Origin: Stagnimonas aquatica
GTDB lineage: Bacteria > Pseudomonadota > Gammaproteobacteria > Nevskiales > Nevskiaceae
DNA length: 64,000 nucleotides
NCBI RefSeq assembly: GCF_003730135.1
Contig: NZ_RJVO01000002.1
Location: 186,001-250,000, forward strand
Direction of reading: 5' to 3'
Shown here: positions 36,095 to 44,779 of the stretch, in pieces
Layout: each line of letters opens with the position of its first letter
Numbering within the stretch: the stretch's first letter is position 1
Made by a program: the position numbers and the translations under genes
Notes under the pieces: generated by a model
What the model was told of the DNA's origin: nothing
The model's database searches: none
Seen by the model: only the letters and a program-made list of their open reading frames with translations

Positions 36095-36097
36095 AAG

Positions 36098-36126
36098 ATT
36101 TGGACGATCAATAACGCTATTTGGAC
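36098..36126. promoter_or_regulatory. Candidate AraC-type operator (direct repeat)
   Basis: ATTTGGAC occurs at 36098-36105 and 36119-36126, 21 bp apart start to start, which is two helical turns and the usual tandem-site spacing for AraC proteins. Interleaved is an inverted pair, ATAACG (36111-36116) and CGTTAT (36131-36136). The region lies between the divergent AraC and SDR genes. Confidence 0.6.
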
Positions 36127-36195
36127 TATTCGTTATAGATCGTACTTCATCGGCACCCTATCGTGGCGTCCATGGAAACCAACCAGGAGACCTCC

Positions 36196-36978
36196 ATGAA
36201 AACCGTACTCATCACCGGCTGCTCGTCGGGCTATGGCCTTGAAACCGCGCGCTACTTCCATGACCAGGGCTGGAAAGTGATTGCCACCATGCGCAGGCCG
36301 CGCCCGGAACTGCTGCCTGCATCCGAGCGCATGCGGGTGCTGGCGCTGGACGTGACCCAGCCCGAGAGCATCGCCGCCTTAGTGGACGCCAGCGGCCCTA
36401 TCGACGTGCTGGTGAACAACGCCGGTATCGGCCTGTTCGGCGCCTTCGAGGCAACGCCGATGGCGACCACGCGCGAGCTGTTCGAGACCAACACCTTTGG
36501 CGTGATGGCGATGACGCAGGCGCTGCTGCCACAGTTCCGCGCGCGGCGCTCGGGCGTGGTGGTCAACGTCACTTCCAGCGCCACGCTGGCGCCGATGCCG
36601 CTGGTGGCCGTGTATACGGCCAGCAAGGCGGCCATCGAGGCCTACACCGCCTCGCTGGCCCATGAGCTGGCGAGCTTCGGGCTGACCGTGAAACTGGTCG
36701 AACCGGGCTACGGCCCCAGCACTCGCTTCACCGAAAACGGCGGCGCGCGCATGCAGGGCCTGATTCCGGAGGCCTACGCCGGCTACGCGCGGCAGGTGTT
36801 CGCGCTGTTCGCGCAGCCGGCGGCGGTCACCCGCGAGATCGAGGTTGCCGAGGCGGTGTGGCGGGCCGCCAATGACCAGTCGAATCAGCTCCGCTTCCCG
36901 GCCGGCGCGGACGCCGTCGCGCTGGCCGCGACGACCGCCCCGGCCTTCGCGCGTTCGCTGACGCCGGCCGGCACCTAG
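36196..36978 (+). CDS. Short-chain dehydrogenase/reductase
   Basis: A 260-residue classical SDR. It has the cofactor motif TGCSSGYG, NNAG, and catalytic YTASK with upstream serine (NVTSSATLAP). The start ATG 36196 is preceded by GGAGACCTCC. NAD(P)-dependent oxidoreductase of unknown substrate, probably controlled by the divergent AraC regulator. Confidence 0.92.
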   Translation: MKTVLITGCSSGYGLETARYFHDQGWKVIATMRRPRPELLPASERMRVLALDVTQPESIAALVDASGPIDVLVNNAGIGLFGAFEATPMATTRELFETNTFGVMAMTQALLPQFRARRSGVVVNVTSSATLAPMPLVAVYTASKAAIEAYTASLAHELASFGLTVKLVEPGYGPSTRFTENGGARMQGLIPEAYAGYARQVFALFAQPAAVTREIEVAEAVWRAANDQSNQLRFPAGADAVALAATTAPAFARSLTPAGT

Positions 36979-37048
36979 GAAGTCCTGCGGCGGTCGCCAA
37001 CGACGCAGGCTCGCAGCGGCTGGGCCTGTGTTGCCAGACGCCGGCCGA

Positions 37049-37600
37049 TCACAGACCTTCGAGCAACTCCATCGCTTCTTCGACGCCGCGATCAGCGGCC
37101 TCGGTGAGGTCGGCTTTCGCTTCGGTTTTGGCGCCCATCTGCAAGCGGACCTTGCCGCGATTGAAATAGAAGTAGCTGCAGGTCGGACACAGCTCGATGG
37201 CGCGGCCGAGATCGGCGAGCGCGCCGGCGTAGTCCTTGAGGCCGGCGCGCGCCTGGCCCCGGTAGGCATAGGCCTCGTCGGTCTCCTCCGGGGCCTTGGC
37301 GCGGGCGATCAGGGTGCTGAAGTCGGCCGCCGCGCCCGCGTAGTCGCCGCCGCGCAGCTTGGCGAGGCCACGGTCCTGCAGCGCGCTCTTGAAGGCCGGG
37401 TCGGCGGCCAGCGCGCGGTCGTAGGCGGCGACGGCCGCCGGGTAGTTCTCCCGCTCGAACAACTGGCTGGCTTCGTCATAGGCGGCTTGTGCCACCGCGT
37501 TGGCGCTGCCGGCCTGGGCGCTCAGCGAACTCAAGGCCAGCACTGCGCCGGCGAACAGGGCGGTCGCGGCCGGGCGGAGGAAAGCAGGGGAAGCCGTCAT
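37049..37600 (-). CDS. Exported tetratricopeptide-repeat protein
   Basis: A 183-residue protein with signal peptide ending SAQAG. Three or four TPR units are visible: YDEASQLFERENYPAAVAAY, ALQDRGLAKLRGGDYAGAA, AYRGQARAGLKDYAGALADL and FNRGKVRLQMGAKTEAKADL. A single CPTC pair lies in the third loop. It is 33 bp downstream of the SEL1 gene and probably completes an operon with it and the WG protein. Confidence 0.85.
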   Translation of the reverse strand: MTASPAFLRPAATALFAGAVLALSSLSAQAGSANAVAQAAYDEASQLFERENYPAAVAAYDRALAADPAFKSALQDRGLAKLRGGDYAGAAADFSTLIARAKAPEETDEAYAYRGQARAGLKDYAGALADLGRAIELCPTCSYFYFNRGKVRLQMGAKTEAKADLTEAADRGVEEAMELLEGL

Positions 37601-37633
37601 CGGAGAATCCTCGAAGGAAAAGTGGGTGCGTGT

Positions 37634-39373
37634 TCAGTGCAGCGTGGTCAGTTCTTGGTCGGCCTCGGGGTGGCCCATCGCGCGCGCCTGCTGCAGCCAG
37701 CGCAGGGCGAGTGCGGGATCGCGCGGCAAGTAGCGGCCGTCGCGGTAGTACTGACCCAGGGTCAGCGCCGCGTGCGCGCCATAGGGTTCGCCGAGCGCCA
37801 CGGCTTTCTCCAGCAGCGCCGCGCCCTGCGGGTTGGCGGCGCCGCCGACGCCGCGCAGCAGGAAGTCGCCGTAGTTGATCAGGCCCATCTGGCTGCCCTG
37901 CTCGGCGCTGCGCCGCGCCCAGTCGCGCGCCGCCACCGGGTCGGCCGGCAACAGCTCGCCCACCGCGCGGAAGTCGGCGACATTGGCCTGGGCATCGGCG
38001 TGTCCGGCTTCGGCGGCGGCGAGCATCAGCTTCACCCCACGCGGGACATCCCGCTGCACCGTCTGGCCGCCCTGGAACAGCATCACCGCGGCCTCGTACT
38101 GCGCCTTGGTCACGCCCGCTTCCGCCGCCTTGAACAGCAGCCGCTCGCCCTGCGGAACATCGGCTTCGCCGCCGATGCCGCGCAGCAGGCAGAGCGCGTA
38201 GGAGTAGATGCCCTGCGGGTAGCCGGCCTCGGCGGACCTCGCGATCCACTGCCGGCCGATGCTCTCGTCGGTGGCCACGCTCCGGCCATTGAAGTAGGCG
38301 TCGGCGAGCAGGTAGCTGGCCTGACCATCGCCGGCCTTGGCGCCTTCGCGGGCGTATTCGAGAACCTTGGCGGAATCGGGCGCGACGCCGTACTGGCTGC
38401 CGTTGGCGTAGAGGCTGGCGAGATCGCCATAGAGCGCGGGGAAGTCGCGCGCCGCCGAGGCGTACCAGCGCAGCGCCTGCTGCGGATCGCGTGCCACGCC
38501 ACCGCTGCCGGTGATGAGCGTTTGCGCCGCAAACATCTGCGCGGCGCTGTCGCCGGCGTTGGCAGCCTTGCGCAGGTAGGTCATGGCTTCCGGCGCGTTG
38601 GCGCTGAGCCCACCCTTGCCAACCAGCAGCGCCCGGCCGTAGCCGCTGGCGCCGCGCACGCTGCCCTGCTCGGCGGCCTGGCGATACCAGCGCACCGCCT
38701 GCGCGTCGTCGCGGGCCGTGCCGATGCCGAACTCGTACATCGAGCCGGCGTTGCCAAGCGCGGTCTCGTCGCCAGCCTGCGCCGCTTGCAGGGTGTAGCG
38801 GAAGGCGGCGGCATCGTCCTTGGCCACGCCCTGGCCCAGGGCATACATCGCTCCCAGGGTGCTGGCCGCCGCCGCATCGCCCGCTTGCGCGGCCAGCGCG
38901 TACCAGCTCGCCGCCTTGGTGGCGTCGCGCTCGACCACGCCCACGCCTTCGCGATAAGCGTCGCCCAGCGTGCGCGCCAGCCCGGGCTTGCCGCTGCGCG
39001 CCTCGGCTTCCATGCGCTGCAGCAGGTCGTAGCCGGAAGGCGGCGCGGGCTGCGCTGCGGCCTGGGATCGGGCCTGCTCGCGGGCGCTGCGCTCGGCGGC
39101 CTCGGCCTGCGCCATGGCGCGCTGGAAGGCGGCATAGCGGGCATCGCGCTCGGCCGAGATGCGCGCGTAATAGCCGGCGGTCTGCCGCGCCATATCGGCC
39201 TGGGCACCGGCGATGATGCCGGCGGTGGACCGTTGCTCGGCGCGATACAGCTCGTCCATGCGGGCACTGAAACGGTCGGCATCGAACTGGCTGCGCCAGT
39301 CAGCCACAGCCGTGGCGCTGACCAGCAACCAGGCCGCGCACAGCAGGGAGGATTTCAGAACGTGTTTGCGCAT
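37634..39373 (-). CDS. Exported SEL1-repeat protein
   Basis: A 579-residue secreted or periplasmic protein with signal peptide ending AVAD. After a helical N-terminal region (about residues 25-100, rich in arginine, alanine and glutamine) the rest is built of SEL1 units such as AASTLGAMYALGQGVAKDDA and ALGNAGSMYEFGIGTARDDA, at least a dozen. SEL1 solenoids serve protein-protein interaction. It starts 7 bp after the WG gene ends. Confidence 0.88.
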   Translation of the reverse strand: MRKHVLKSSLLCAAWLLVSATAVADWRSQFDADRFSARMDELYRAEQRSTAGIIAGAQADMARQTAGYYARISAERDARYAAFQRAMAQAEAAERSAREQARSQAAAQPAPPSGYDLLQRMEAEARSGKPGLARTLGDAYREGVGVVERDATKAASWYALAAQAGDAAAASTLGAMYALGQGVAKDDAAAFRYTLQAAQAGDETALGNAGSMYEFGIGTARDDAQAVRWYRQAAEQGSVRGASGYGRALLVGKGGLSANAPEAMTYLRKAANAGDSAAQMFAAQTLITGSGGVARDPQQALRWYASAARDFPALYGDLASLYANGSQYGVAPDSAKVLEYAREGAKAGDGQASYLLADAYFNGRSVATDESIGRQWIARSAEAGYPQGIYSYALCLLRGIGGEADVPQGERLLFKAAEAGVTKAQYEAAVMLFQGGQTVQRDVPRGVKLMLAAAEAGHADAQANVADFRAVGELLPADPVAARDWARRSAEQGSQMGLINYGDFLLRGVGGAANPQGAALLEKAVALGEPYGAHAALTLGQYYRDGRYLPRDPALALRWLQQARAMGHPEADQELTTLH

Positions 39374-39380
39374 GGCGGCT

Positions 39381-41069
39381 TCAGCGCGTCGGCGTGGCGG
39401 CGGGGCGCGGAATGGCGCCGTCGATCAGCCGGAAGCTGTCGCAGGCGATGCCGCTCTGCGAAGGCACCACGTAGCCGGCCCCGGTCTTTTGCTTGATGAA
39501 GGCCTTGAAGGTTTCGTAGTCGACGAAGTCGTTCTTCTTGCGGTCTTCCGGGACCAGCACGCCTTCGGCGATGAAGCGCATGCCGAGTGTCGGCCGACAG
39601 CCGGCGGTGGCCAGCACCAGTTGCGGATCGCGCTGGCTGCGGCCGTCGCGGGCCTTGACCTCCACGGCCAGGGTGATCAGGTGCTGATCAAGGCTGGTGC
39701 CGGACTGCCAGCTCTCGTCGGCGTACAGGCGCACCACCGAGTAGACATGGAAGTCGGGCTCCTTCAGGCGCGACCAGTCGGCGCCACCCACCGGGCGCAA
39801 CTGGGTGTTTTCATACAGATCGGCTTCCATCGCCCGGAGCTGCGCCAGGCTGCCCGGCGCGTAGTCGGCGCCCGCCCTGACGTAGAGCAGACCTTTTGCC
39901 CGGTCGACACGCTCGACGCGGTCGTAGCGGAACGGAAACTGACCAAAGCGCACCGTCTCGCCGTTGGCGGAGTAGACCGTCTGGCCAAATACGAAGTGCT
40001 CGGCGTCGATCCAGCGCAGGCGCGGATTGTCGCCACAGAACAACCCGGCGATGGTGGCGACCTTCTTGCCCTTGTAGTCGAGCAGATAGCCGTAGTCGTC
40101 GCCATCGCCGCCGCTGACCTGCGCGAACACACGGCCGTTCTCGGCCGGGGTGTAGCAACGCGCGGCGGGCAGGCTGGCGACCCGTTCGCCGTTGCGGTCG
40201 ATCAACAGGCCCTTGTAGTCGTACTTGCCCTTGCGCCCGCTGACCACCAGGGCGACTTCGTCGTAGAACGGCGTGGCCGCGAAGAATTCCGGCTTGATCT
40301 TCCAGCCGCCATCGGGGCCGATGTAGCCGAGGCGGAGGCTGGCCTCGTCATACGCCACCGCCAGCCCCTGATGAAAGCCGCTGCCCTGGCCTTTGACATT
40401 GCCCAGATGCGGCTGGTCGGAGATCAGCTTGCCGTCGCGGTCATAAATCGCCTTCACGGTCATGAATTCGGCGTAGGAGCTGCTCTTTTCGGTGGACCAC
40501 GGCGAGCGGCGGCCGTCAGCCGTGGCGATCAGGATGCTCTCATCGTCCATCACCTCGGCATCTGGAATCGCCACCTTGAGATCGGCCGAGAGCACCCCCC
40601 GGGTGACCTGACCATCGCGCTCGGCCCGGTATCTGAACAGGCCCGCGACCGGCGTGGTGTAGAGCGACTCCAGGTCCCTGGTGATGGGCGGCGCCTCCTC
40701 CAGCTTGTTGCCCCGACCGTCGACGACGTGCAGCGGCCGGATCAGCTTGAAATAGCCGCTCATGGGGCCGGTGCCGTACTGCATGTCTTCCCAGACCATG
40801 TAGCGGTCGGGGCCGAGCACCAGCGCGAAGCCGTAGCGCGGCGGCAGCACCCAGTTGCCGTCGGCGTCGGCGAGCCCGACGCGACCCTTGCTGAGCACCG
40901 TGCGCAGGCCCTCCTGCGGCGGAATCAACTCCTCGTAGAAGGGCACTTCCAGGCCCTGGGCGCTGAGACCGCCAACCAGCGGGATGTCCGCAGCCGAAGC
41001 CGCCACGCCAAAGACGTTTGCGACGCCGATCAGCGCGCCGCACCACCAACCGATACCCTTGTTTCGCAT
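39381..41069 (-). CDS. Exported WG-repeat protein
   Basis: A 562-residue protein with a signal peptide (GWWCGALIGVANVFGVAASA). WG-type repeats are seen at KGRVGLADADGNWVLPPRY, DEASLRLGYIGPDGGWKIKP and KYDYKGLLIDRNGERVASLP, giving beta-rich modules of unknown function. Cysteines are few. It starts the WG-SEL1-TPR operon and faces the EamA gene across 222 bp with no gene. Confidence 0.8.
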   Translation of the reverse strand: MRNKGIGWWCGALIGVANVFGVAASAADIPLVGGLSAQGLEVPFYEELIPPQEGLRTVLSKGRVGLADADGNWVLPPRYGFALVLGPDRYMVWEDMQYGTGPMSGYFKLIRPLHVVDGRGNKLEEAPPITRDLESLYTTPVAGLFRYRAERDGQVTRGVLSADLKVAIPDAEVMDDESILIATADGRRSPWSTEKSSSYAEFMTVKAIYDRDGKLISDQPHLGNVKGQGSGFHQGLAVAYDEASLRLGYIGPDGGWKIKPEFFAATPFYDEVALVVSGRKGKYDYKGLLIDRNGERVASLPAARCYTPAENGRVFAQVSGGDGDDYGYLLDYKGKKVATIAGLFCGDNPRLRWIDAEHFVFGQTVYSANGETVRFGQFPFRYDRVERVDRAKGLLYVRAGADYAPGSLAQLRAMEADLYENTQLRPVGGADWSRLKEPDFHVYSVVRLYADESWQSGTSLDQHLITLAVEVKARDGRSQRDPQLVLATAGCRPTLGMRFIAEGVLVPEDRKKNDFVDYETFKAFIKQKTGAGYVVPSQSGIACDSFRLIDGAIPRPAATPTR

Positions 41070-41291
41070 GGATGCTCCCGACCGCACGAGGCCCTGACCC
41101 CGGAACGCCAGCGGCAAGCGGTAGGCCGTGTAGGCACACCAAGCCTTGCGCTGGCCCGGTCACTGTAGGGAGACCCCGTGGCAGGGCCCACTCCGCATAT
41201 GGGGAGGGGGCCACGGAACCGCCGCGACGGCAGGGCGGCGACCTCCGGTGTAGGCTGCGCGCCGATTTCCGGCCCTCGTAGGCGCAGACCC

Positions 41292-42176
41292 ATGTCCCAC
41301 ACCGACAACCGTAGAGGCATCCTCGCCATGCTGGTGGCGGTGGCGCTGTTCTCGTTGATGGATGCCGGGCTCAAGGCGCTGAGCCCGCACTACCCGCCCA
41401 TGCAGATGGCGGCGCTGCGCGGCCTGTCCTCGCTGCCGCTGGTGGCGCTGTGGATCCTCGCCAGCGGCCGCGCCGCCTCGCTGCTGCGCATCCGCTGGCC
41501 GCTGCACCTGTTCCGTGGCCTGCTCGGCATCGCAATGATGGCGAGCTTCACCTACGCGCTGCGCACGCTGCCGCTGTCCACCGCCTACAGCCTGTTCTTC
41601 ATCGCGCCGCTGCTGATCACCGCGCTCTCTGGCCCGCTGCTCGGCGAGCGGGTGGGCCGGGCGCGCTGGCTGGCAATCGGCTTTGGCATCGTCGGCATGC
41701 TGGTGATCCTGCGTCCCAGCGGCGAGGGCCTGCTGAGCCTGCCGGCACTGGCGGTGCTGCTGGCCGCCAGCGGCTATGCGTTTTCGGCAATCACCGTGCG
41801 GGTGCTGGCGCGCAGCGATAGCAGCCAGGCGATGGTGTTCTGGCTGATGACGCTGATGGGCGTCGGCGCGGCGCTGCTGGCGGCGCCGCAATGGCAGAGC
41901 ATTGCAGCCGCACACTGGCCGATCATCGCCGGCATCGGCCTCTGCGGCACGCTGGGGCAGATCGCCATCACCGAAGCCTTCTCGCGCGGCGAGGCCTCGG
42001 TGATCGCGCCGCTGGAATACTCGGCGCTGGCCTGGGCGCTGGGGCTGGACCTGCTGCTCTGGCGGCATCTGCCGGACGGCATCACCCTGCTCGGCGCGGC
42101 CATCATCGTCGCGGCCGGCGTGTTCCTGATCCGCCAGGAGCGTGGTCCCAAGGCGGTGCTGCCGGAGGCGCAGTAG
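41292..42176 (+). CDS. EamA/DMT-superfamily transporter
   Basis: A 294-residue protein with ten predicted helices in two EamA halves. Characteristic pieces are LMDAGLKALSPHYPPMQMAALRG, PLLITALSGPLLGERVG, and PLEYSALAWALGLDLLLWRH in the second half. ATG 41292 fits the first helix. It would export or import a small metabolite. Not linked to its neighbours by function. Confidence 0.9.
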   Translation: MSHTDNRRGILAMLVAVALFSLMDAGLKALSPHYPPMQMAALRGLSSLPLVALWILASGRAASLLRIRWPLHLFRGLLGIAMMASFTYALRTLPLSTAYSLFFIAPLLITALSGPLLGERVGRARWLAIGFGIVGMLVILRPSGEGLLSLPALAVLLAASGYAFSAITVRVLARSDSSQAMVFWLMTLMGVGAALLAAPQWQSIAAAHWPIIAGIGLCGTLGQIAITEAFSRGEASVIAPLEYSALAWALGLDLLLWRHLPDGITLLGAAIIVAAGVFLIRQERGPKAVLPEAQ

Positions 42177-42188
42177 CGGCAAGAAGCG

Positions 42189-42289
42189 ACCCCTCCGGCT
42201 CCTACGGAGCCACCTCCCCTGCACGCAGGGGAGGCATTCGCTGCGCCTCCCCTACTTGTAGGGGAGGTGGCGCGCAGCGCCGGAGGGGT
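42189..42289. repeat. Nested G+C-rich inverted repeat
   Basis: ACCCCTCCGGC (42189-42199) pairs with GCCGGAGGGGT (42279-42289). Inside lie smaller palindromes ACCTCCCCTGC-GCAGGGGAGG and GCCTCCCCTAC-GTAGGGGAGGTGGC. The second resembles the copy near 26778. It lies between the EamA gene and the ilv leader and may end the EamA transcript. Confidence 0.75.
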
Positions 42290-42338
42290 AAGCCCGAAGA
42301 CTTCCATTCCGGCAACGACCTCGCCATAATCCGCCGCC

Positions 42339-42401
42339 ATGAAGCTCTCCCGCGCCCTCAAAGCCATTCTCGTCGTCGCCGTCGTTACCGACGCGTCGTA
42401 G
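42339..42401 (+). CDS. Leader peptide of the acetolactate synthase attenuator
   Basis: A 20-residue reading frame, MKLSRALKAILVVAVVTDAS. Residues 10-16 are Ile-Leu-Val-Val-Ala-Val-Val, the three end products of the branched-chain pathway, exactly what an ilv attenuator needs. It ends 119 bp before the synthase ATG and is followed by a strong terminator. It has no clear ribosome-binding site. CATAAT at 42325-42330 could be a -10 box, so it might be translated from a nearly leaderless RNA (inference). Confidence 0.85.
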   Translation: MKLSRALKAILVVAVVTDAS

Positions 42402-42422
42402 GGGAGCTGCTGAATCAACCAA

Positions 42423-42454
42423 CCCCCGCCGACGCGAAATCGGCGGGGGTTTTT
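42423..42454 (+). terminator. Attenuator terminator before the acetolactate synthase gene
   Basis: CCCCCGCCGA (42423-42432) and TCGGCGGGGG (42440-42449) form a 10-bp stem with a 7-base loop, followed by TTTTT. An antiterminator is possible: GTCGTAGGGG (42395-42404), overlapping the leader stop, can pair in 8 of 10 positions with CCCCGCCGAC (42424-42433). A protector hairpin CGTCG-TTAC-CGACG lies at 42380-42393. This is the classical three-part attenuation layout. Confidence 0.88.
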
Positions 42455-42520
42455 CTTTGCGCTTCACCCCACCGGTTTCTCGTCCCAGGGTCGCAACGAC
42501 CGCAGTACCAAGGACGAACG

Positions 42521-44218
42521 ATGAACCACTCACAGACCGGCGCGGAACTGATCGTGCACTTGCTGGAACGCCAGGGCGTGGACCTGGTCGCCGGCATTCC
42601 CGGCGGCGCCATCCTGCCGCTCTACGAGGCGCTCGGCGGCGACACCCGCGTGCGCCATGTGCTGGCGCGCCACGAGCAGGCCGCAGGCTTCATCGCCCAG
42701 GGCATGGCGCGGGTGAGCGGCAAGGCCGGCGTCTGCCTCGCCACCTCCGGCCCCGGCGTGACCAATTTGCTCACCGCCATCGCCGACGCCAAGCTCGACT
42801 CGGTGCCGCTGGTCTGCATCACCGGCCAGGTGCCGCAGCACCTGATCGGCACCGATGCCTTCCAGGAAGTGAAGACCGGGCATCTGGTGGACTCCATCAC
42901 CAAGGCCAACTTCTTCGCGCGCTCGGTGGAGGATCTGCTGTGGATGATCCCCGAGGCCTTCCGCATCGCCGAGTCCGGCCGCCCCGGTCCGGTGCTGGTG
43001 GACGTGCCCAAGGACGTGCAGTTGCAGCGCATCGCCCTGCCACTGCCGCCGCCACCGAGCCTGAGCGAGACCGCCGAGGAGCGCCGCCAGCCCACCGGCA
43101 CCGCCTGGGCGACGGCGGCGGCAATGATCAACGCCGCGCAGAAGCCGGTGCTCTATCTGGGCGGCGGCGTGGTCAAGGCGGGCGGCTGGGAAGCCGCGCG
43201 CGCGGTGGCCGAGAAGGCCGGGCTGCCGACCGCCACCAGCCTGATGGCGCTGGGCAGCCTGCCCGCCGGGCACCCGCTGGCGCTGGGCATGCTCGGCATG
43301 CACGGCGCCAAGGCCACCAACCATGTGCTCGACGAGTGCGATCTGCTGATCGCCGTCGGCGCGCGCTTTGACGACCGCGCCACCGGCCAACCCAGCGGCT
43401 TCTGCCCGCAGGCGCAGATCATCCACATCGACCTCGACGCCCGCGAGTTCGGCAAGATCAAGACCCCGACCCTGGCCTTGCAGGCCGACGCCCGCCAGGC
43501 GCTGGAAACCCTGCTGCCGCGTCTGCGGGCGCAGAGCCGCCCCGGCTGGCTGGCGCGCATCGCCGCGCTACGCGCGGCCTTCCCCGCCGAACCCACGCGC
43601 GACAGCCTGCACGACCCCAGCGGCCTGATCGCCGCCGTGGCGGAACTCGCCGGCCCGGAGGCGCTGATCAGCACCGATGTCGGCCAGCACCAGATGTGGG
43701 TGGCGCAGCACTACCCGTTTGCGCGACCGGATCGCTGGCTGACTTCCGGCGGACTCGGGACCATGGGCTTTGGCCTGCCGGCCGCCATCGGCGCGGCGCT
43801 GGCGCGGCCGGACCTCGCCAATGTCTGCTTCACCGGCGACGGCAGCCTGCTGATGAACGTGCAGGAGCTGGCGACCCTCGCCGAGCTGGATCTGCCGGTG
43901 AAGATCGTGCTGCTCGACAACGCTGCGCTGGGCCTGGTGCGCCAGCAGCAGACGCTGTTCTACAAGCAGCGCCATGTGGCCTCGCACTACGTCACTCCCA
44001 CCGACTTCGCGAAGGTGGCGGAGGCCTTCGGCATCCCCGCCTACGATCTCGGCCGCCTGAGCGAACCGCGCGCGGCGCTGGAGGCCGCCTTCCGCAGCGC
44101 CGGCCCAGCGCTGATCCGGGTGCCGGTGGACGCCGACCGCCAGGTACTGCCGATGGTGGTGCCGGGGCGCTCCAACCTGGAAGCGATCGGCTCCGAGCTG
44201 GTCGATACCGAGACCTGA
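42521..44218 (+). CDS. ilvB: Acetolactate synthase large subunit
   Basis: A 565-residue thiamine-diphosphate enzyme making acetolactate or acetohydroxybutyrate for valine, leucine and isoleucine synthesis. Motifs are IPGGAILPLYEAL, the catalytic glutamate in RHEQAAGFIAQG, ATSGPGVTN, and the ThDP motif GDGSLLMNVQEL reaching LLDN. AAGGA precedes ATG 42521. Expression should be set by the leader and attenuator upstream. Unusually, no regulatory subunit gene (ilvN/ilvH/ilvM) follows; the next gene is a tautomerase 3 bp away. It could equally be named ilvG. Confidence 0.93.
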   Translation: MNHSQTGAELIVHLLERQGVDLVAGIPGGAILPLYEALGGDTRVRHVLARHEQAAGFIAQGMARVSGKAGVCLATSGPGVTNLLTAIADAKLDSVPLVCITGQVPQHLIGTDAFQEVKTGHLVDSITKANFFARSVEDLLWMIPEAFRIAESGRPGPVLVDVPKDVQLQRIALPLPPPPSLSETAEERRQPTGTAWATAAAMINAAQKPVLYLGGGVVKAGGWEAARAVAEKAGLPTATSLMALGSLPAGHPLALGMLGMHGAKATNHVLDECDLLIAVGARFDDRATGQPSGFCPQAQIIHIDLDAREFGKIKTPTLALQADARQALETLLPRLRAQSRPGWLARIAALRAAFPAEPTRDSLHDPSGLIAAVAELAGPEALISTDVGQHQMWVAQHYPFARPDRWLTSGGLGTMGFGLPAAIGAALARPDLANVCFTGDGSLLMNVQELATLAELDLPVKIVLLDNAALGLVRQQQTLFYKQRHVASHYVTPTDFAKVAEAFGIPAYDLGRLSEPRAALEAAFRSAGPALIRVPVDADRQVLPMVVPGRSNLEAIGSELVDTET

Positions 44219-44221
44219 AAA

Positions 44222-44617
44222 ATGCCCGCCACCCTGATCGAAGTCCGCCGCGTCTACTCGCCGGAAGAAGAACTCGCGCTGATCGACGCCGTGCATGCGG
44301 CGCTGGTGTCCGCCTTCCGCATTCCCGAAACTGACAAGACCGTGCGCCTGCTGGTGCACGCGCCGCAGCGCATGGCCTGCTCGCCAAAGCTGAAGCAGCC
44401 GGAGCGCTTCACCTTGGTGAGCATCGACGCCTTCGCCGGCCGTTCGCTCGATGCCAAGCGCGCGCTCTACCAGGCCATCGTCGCCGGGCTGGAGCCGCTC
44501 GGCATCCCGCGCGATCACCTCAAGGTGCTGCTGCGCGAACTGCCGCAGGAAAACTGGGGCATCCGTGGCGGTCAGGCGGCCTGCGATGTCGACCTGGGCT
44601 TCCGGGTCGAGGTCTAG
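44222..44617 (+). CDS. Tautomerase-family protein (4-OT-like)
   Basis: A 131-residue protein starting MPATLIEVRR, so the mature N-terminus would be the catalytic proline of the tautomerase superfamily. LVSAFRIPETDKTVRLLVH, YQAIVAGLEPLGIPRDHLKV and ENWGIRGGQAACDVDLGF match the longer single-chain tautomerases. Substrate unknown. It is tightly coupled to the acetolactate synthase gene (3-bp gap). Confidence 0.85.
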   Translation: MPATLIEVRRVYSPEEELALIDAVHAALVSAFRIPETDKTVRLLVHAPQRMACSPKLKQPERFTLVSIDAFAGRSLDAKRALYQAIVAGLEPLGIPRDHLKVLLRELPQENWGIRGGQAACDVDLGFRVEV

Positions 44618-44625
44618 CACCCTCA

Positions 44626-44770
44626 ATCCCCTCACCCGCCTGCGGGGGAGGGTTAGGGTGGGGGCGTTTGGCCCAAGTAAAGAACGCCCCTATCCCGCCG
44701 TCGGCCAACTTCGGAGCGATATTGAATCGCTCCGAAAGCGGAGCCAACGGCTCCCCCGCGCGCGGGGGAA
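44626..44770. repeat. G+C-rich palindromic repeat with a strong hairpin
   Basis: The gap between the tautomerase and rdgC contains a CCCGCCTGCGGGGGAGGGTTAG unit related to the 26.6-27.1 kb array. It is followed by TTCGGAGCGAT (44710-44720) and ATCGCTCCGAA (44726-44736), an 11-bp stem with a 5-base loop. The last part (CTCCCCCGCGCGCGGGGGAAG) is another palindrome. They probably separate the converging transcripts. Confidence 0.75.
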
Positions 44771-44779
44771 GGAGCAGGG

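Noticed and set aside
37028-39496. An 822-codon open frame on the plus strand opposite the SEL1 gene
   Set aside because: It is antisense to a SEL1-repeat gene with clear repeats, is rich in Arg/Gly/Ala/Val as expected of G+C-rich shadow frames, and has no recognisable domain.
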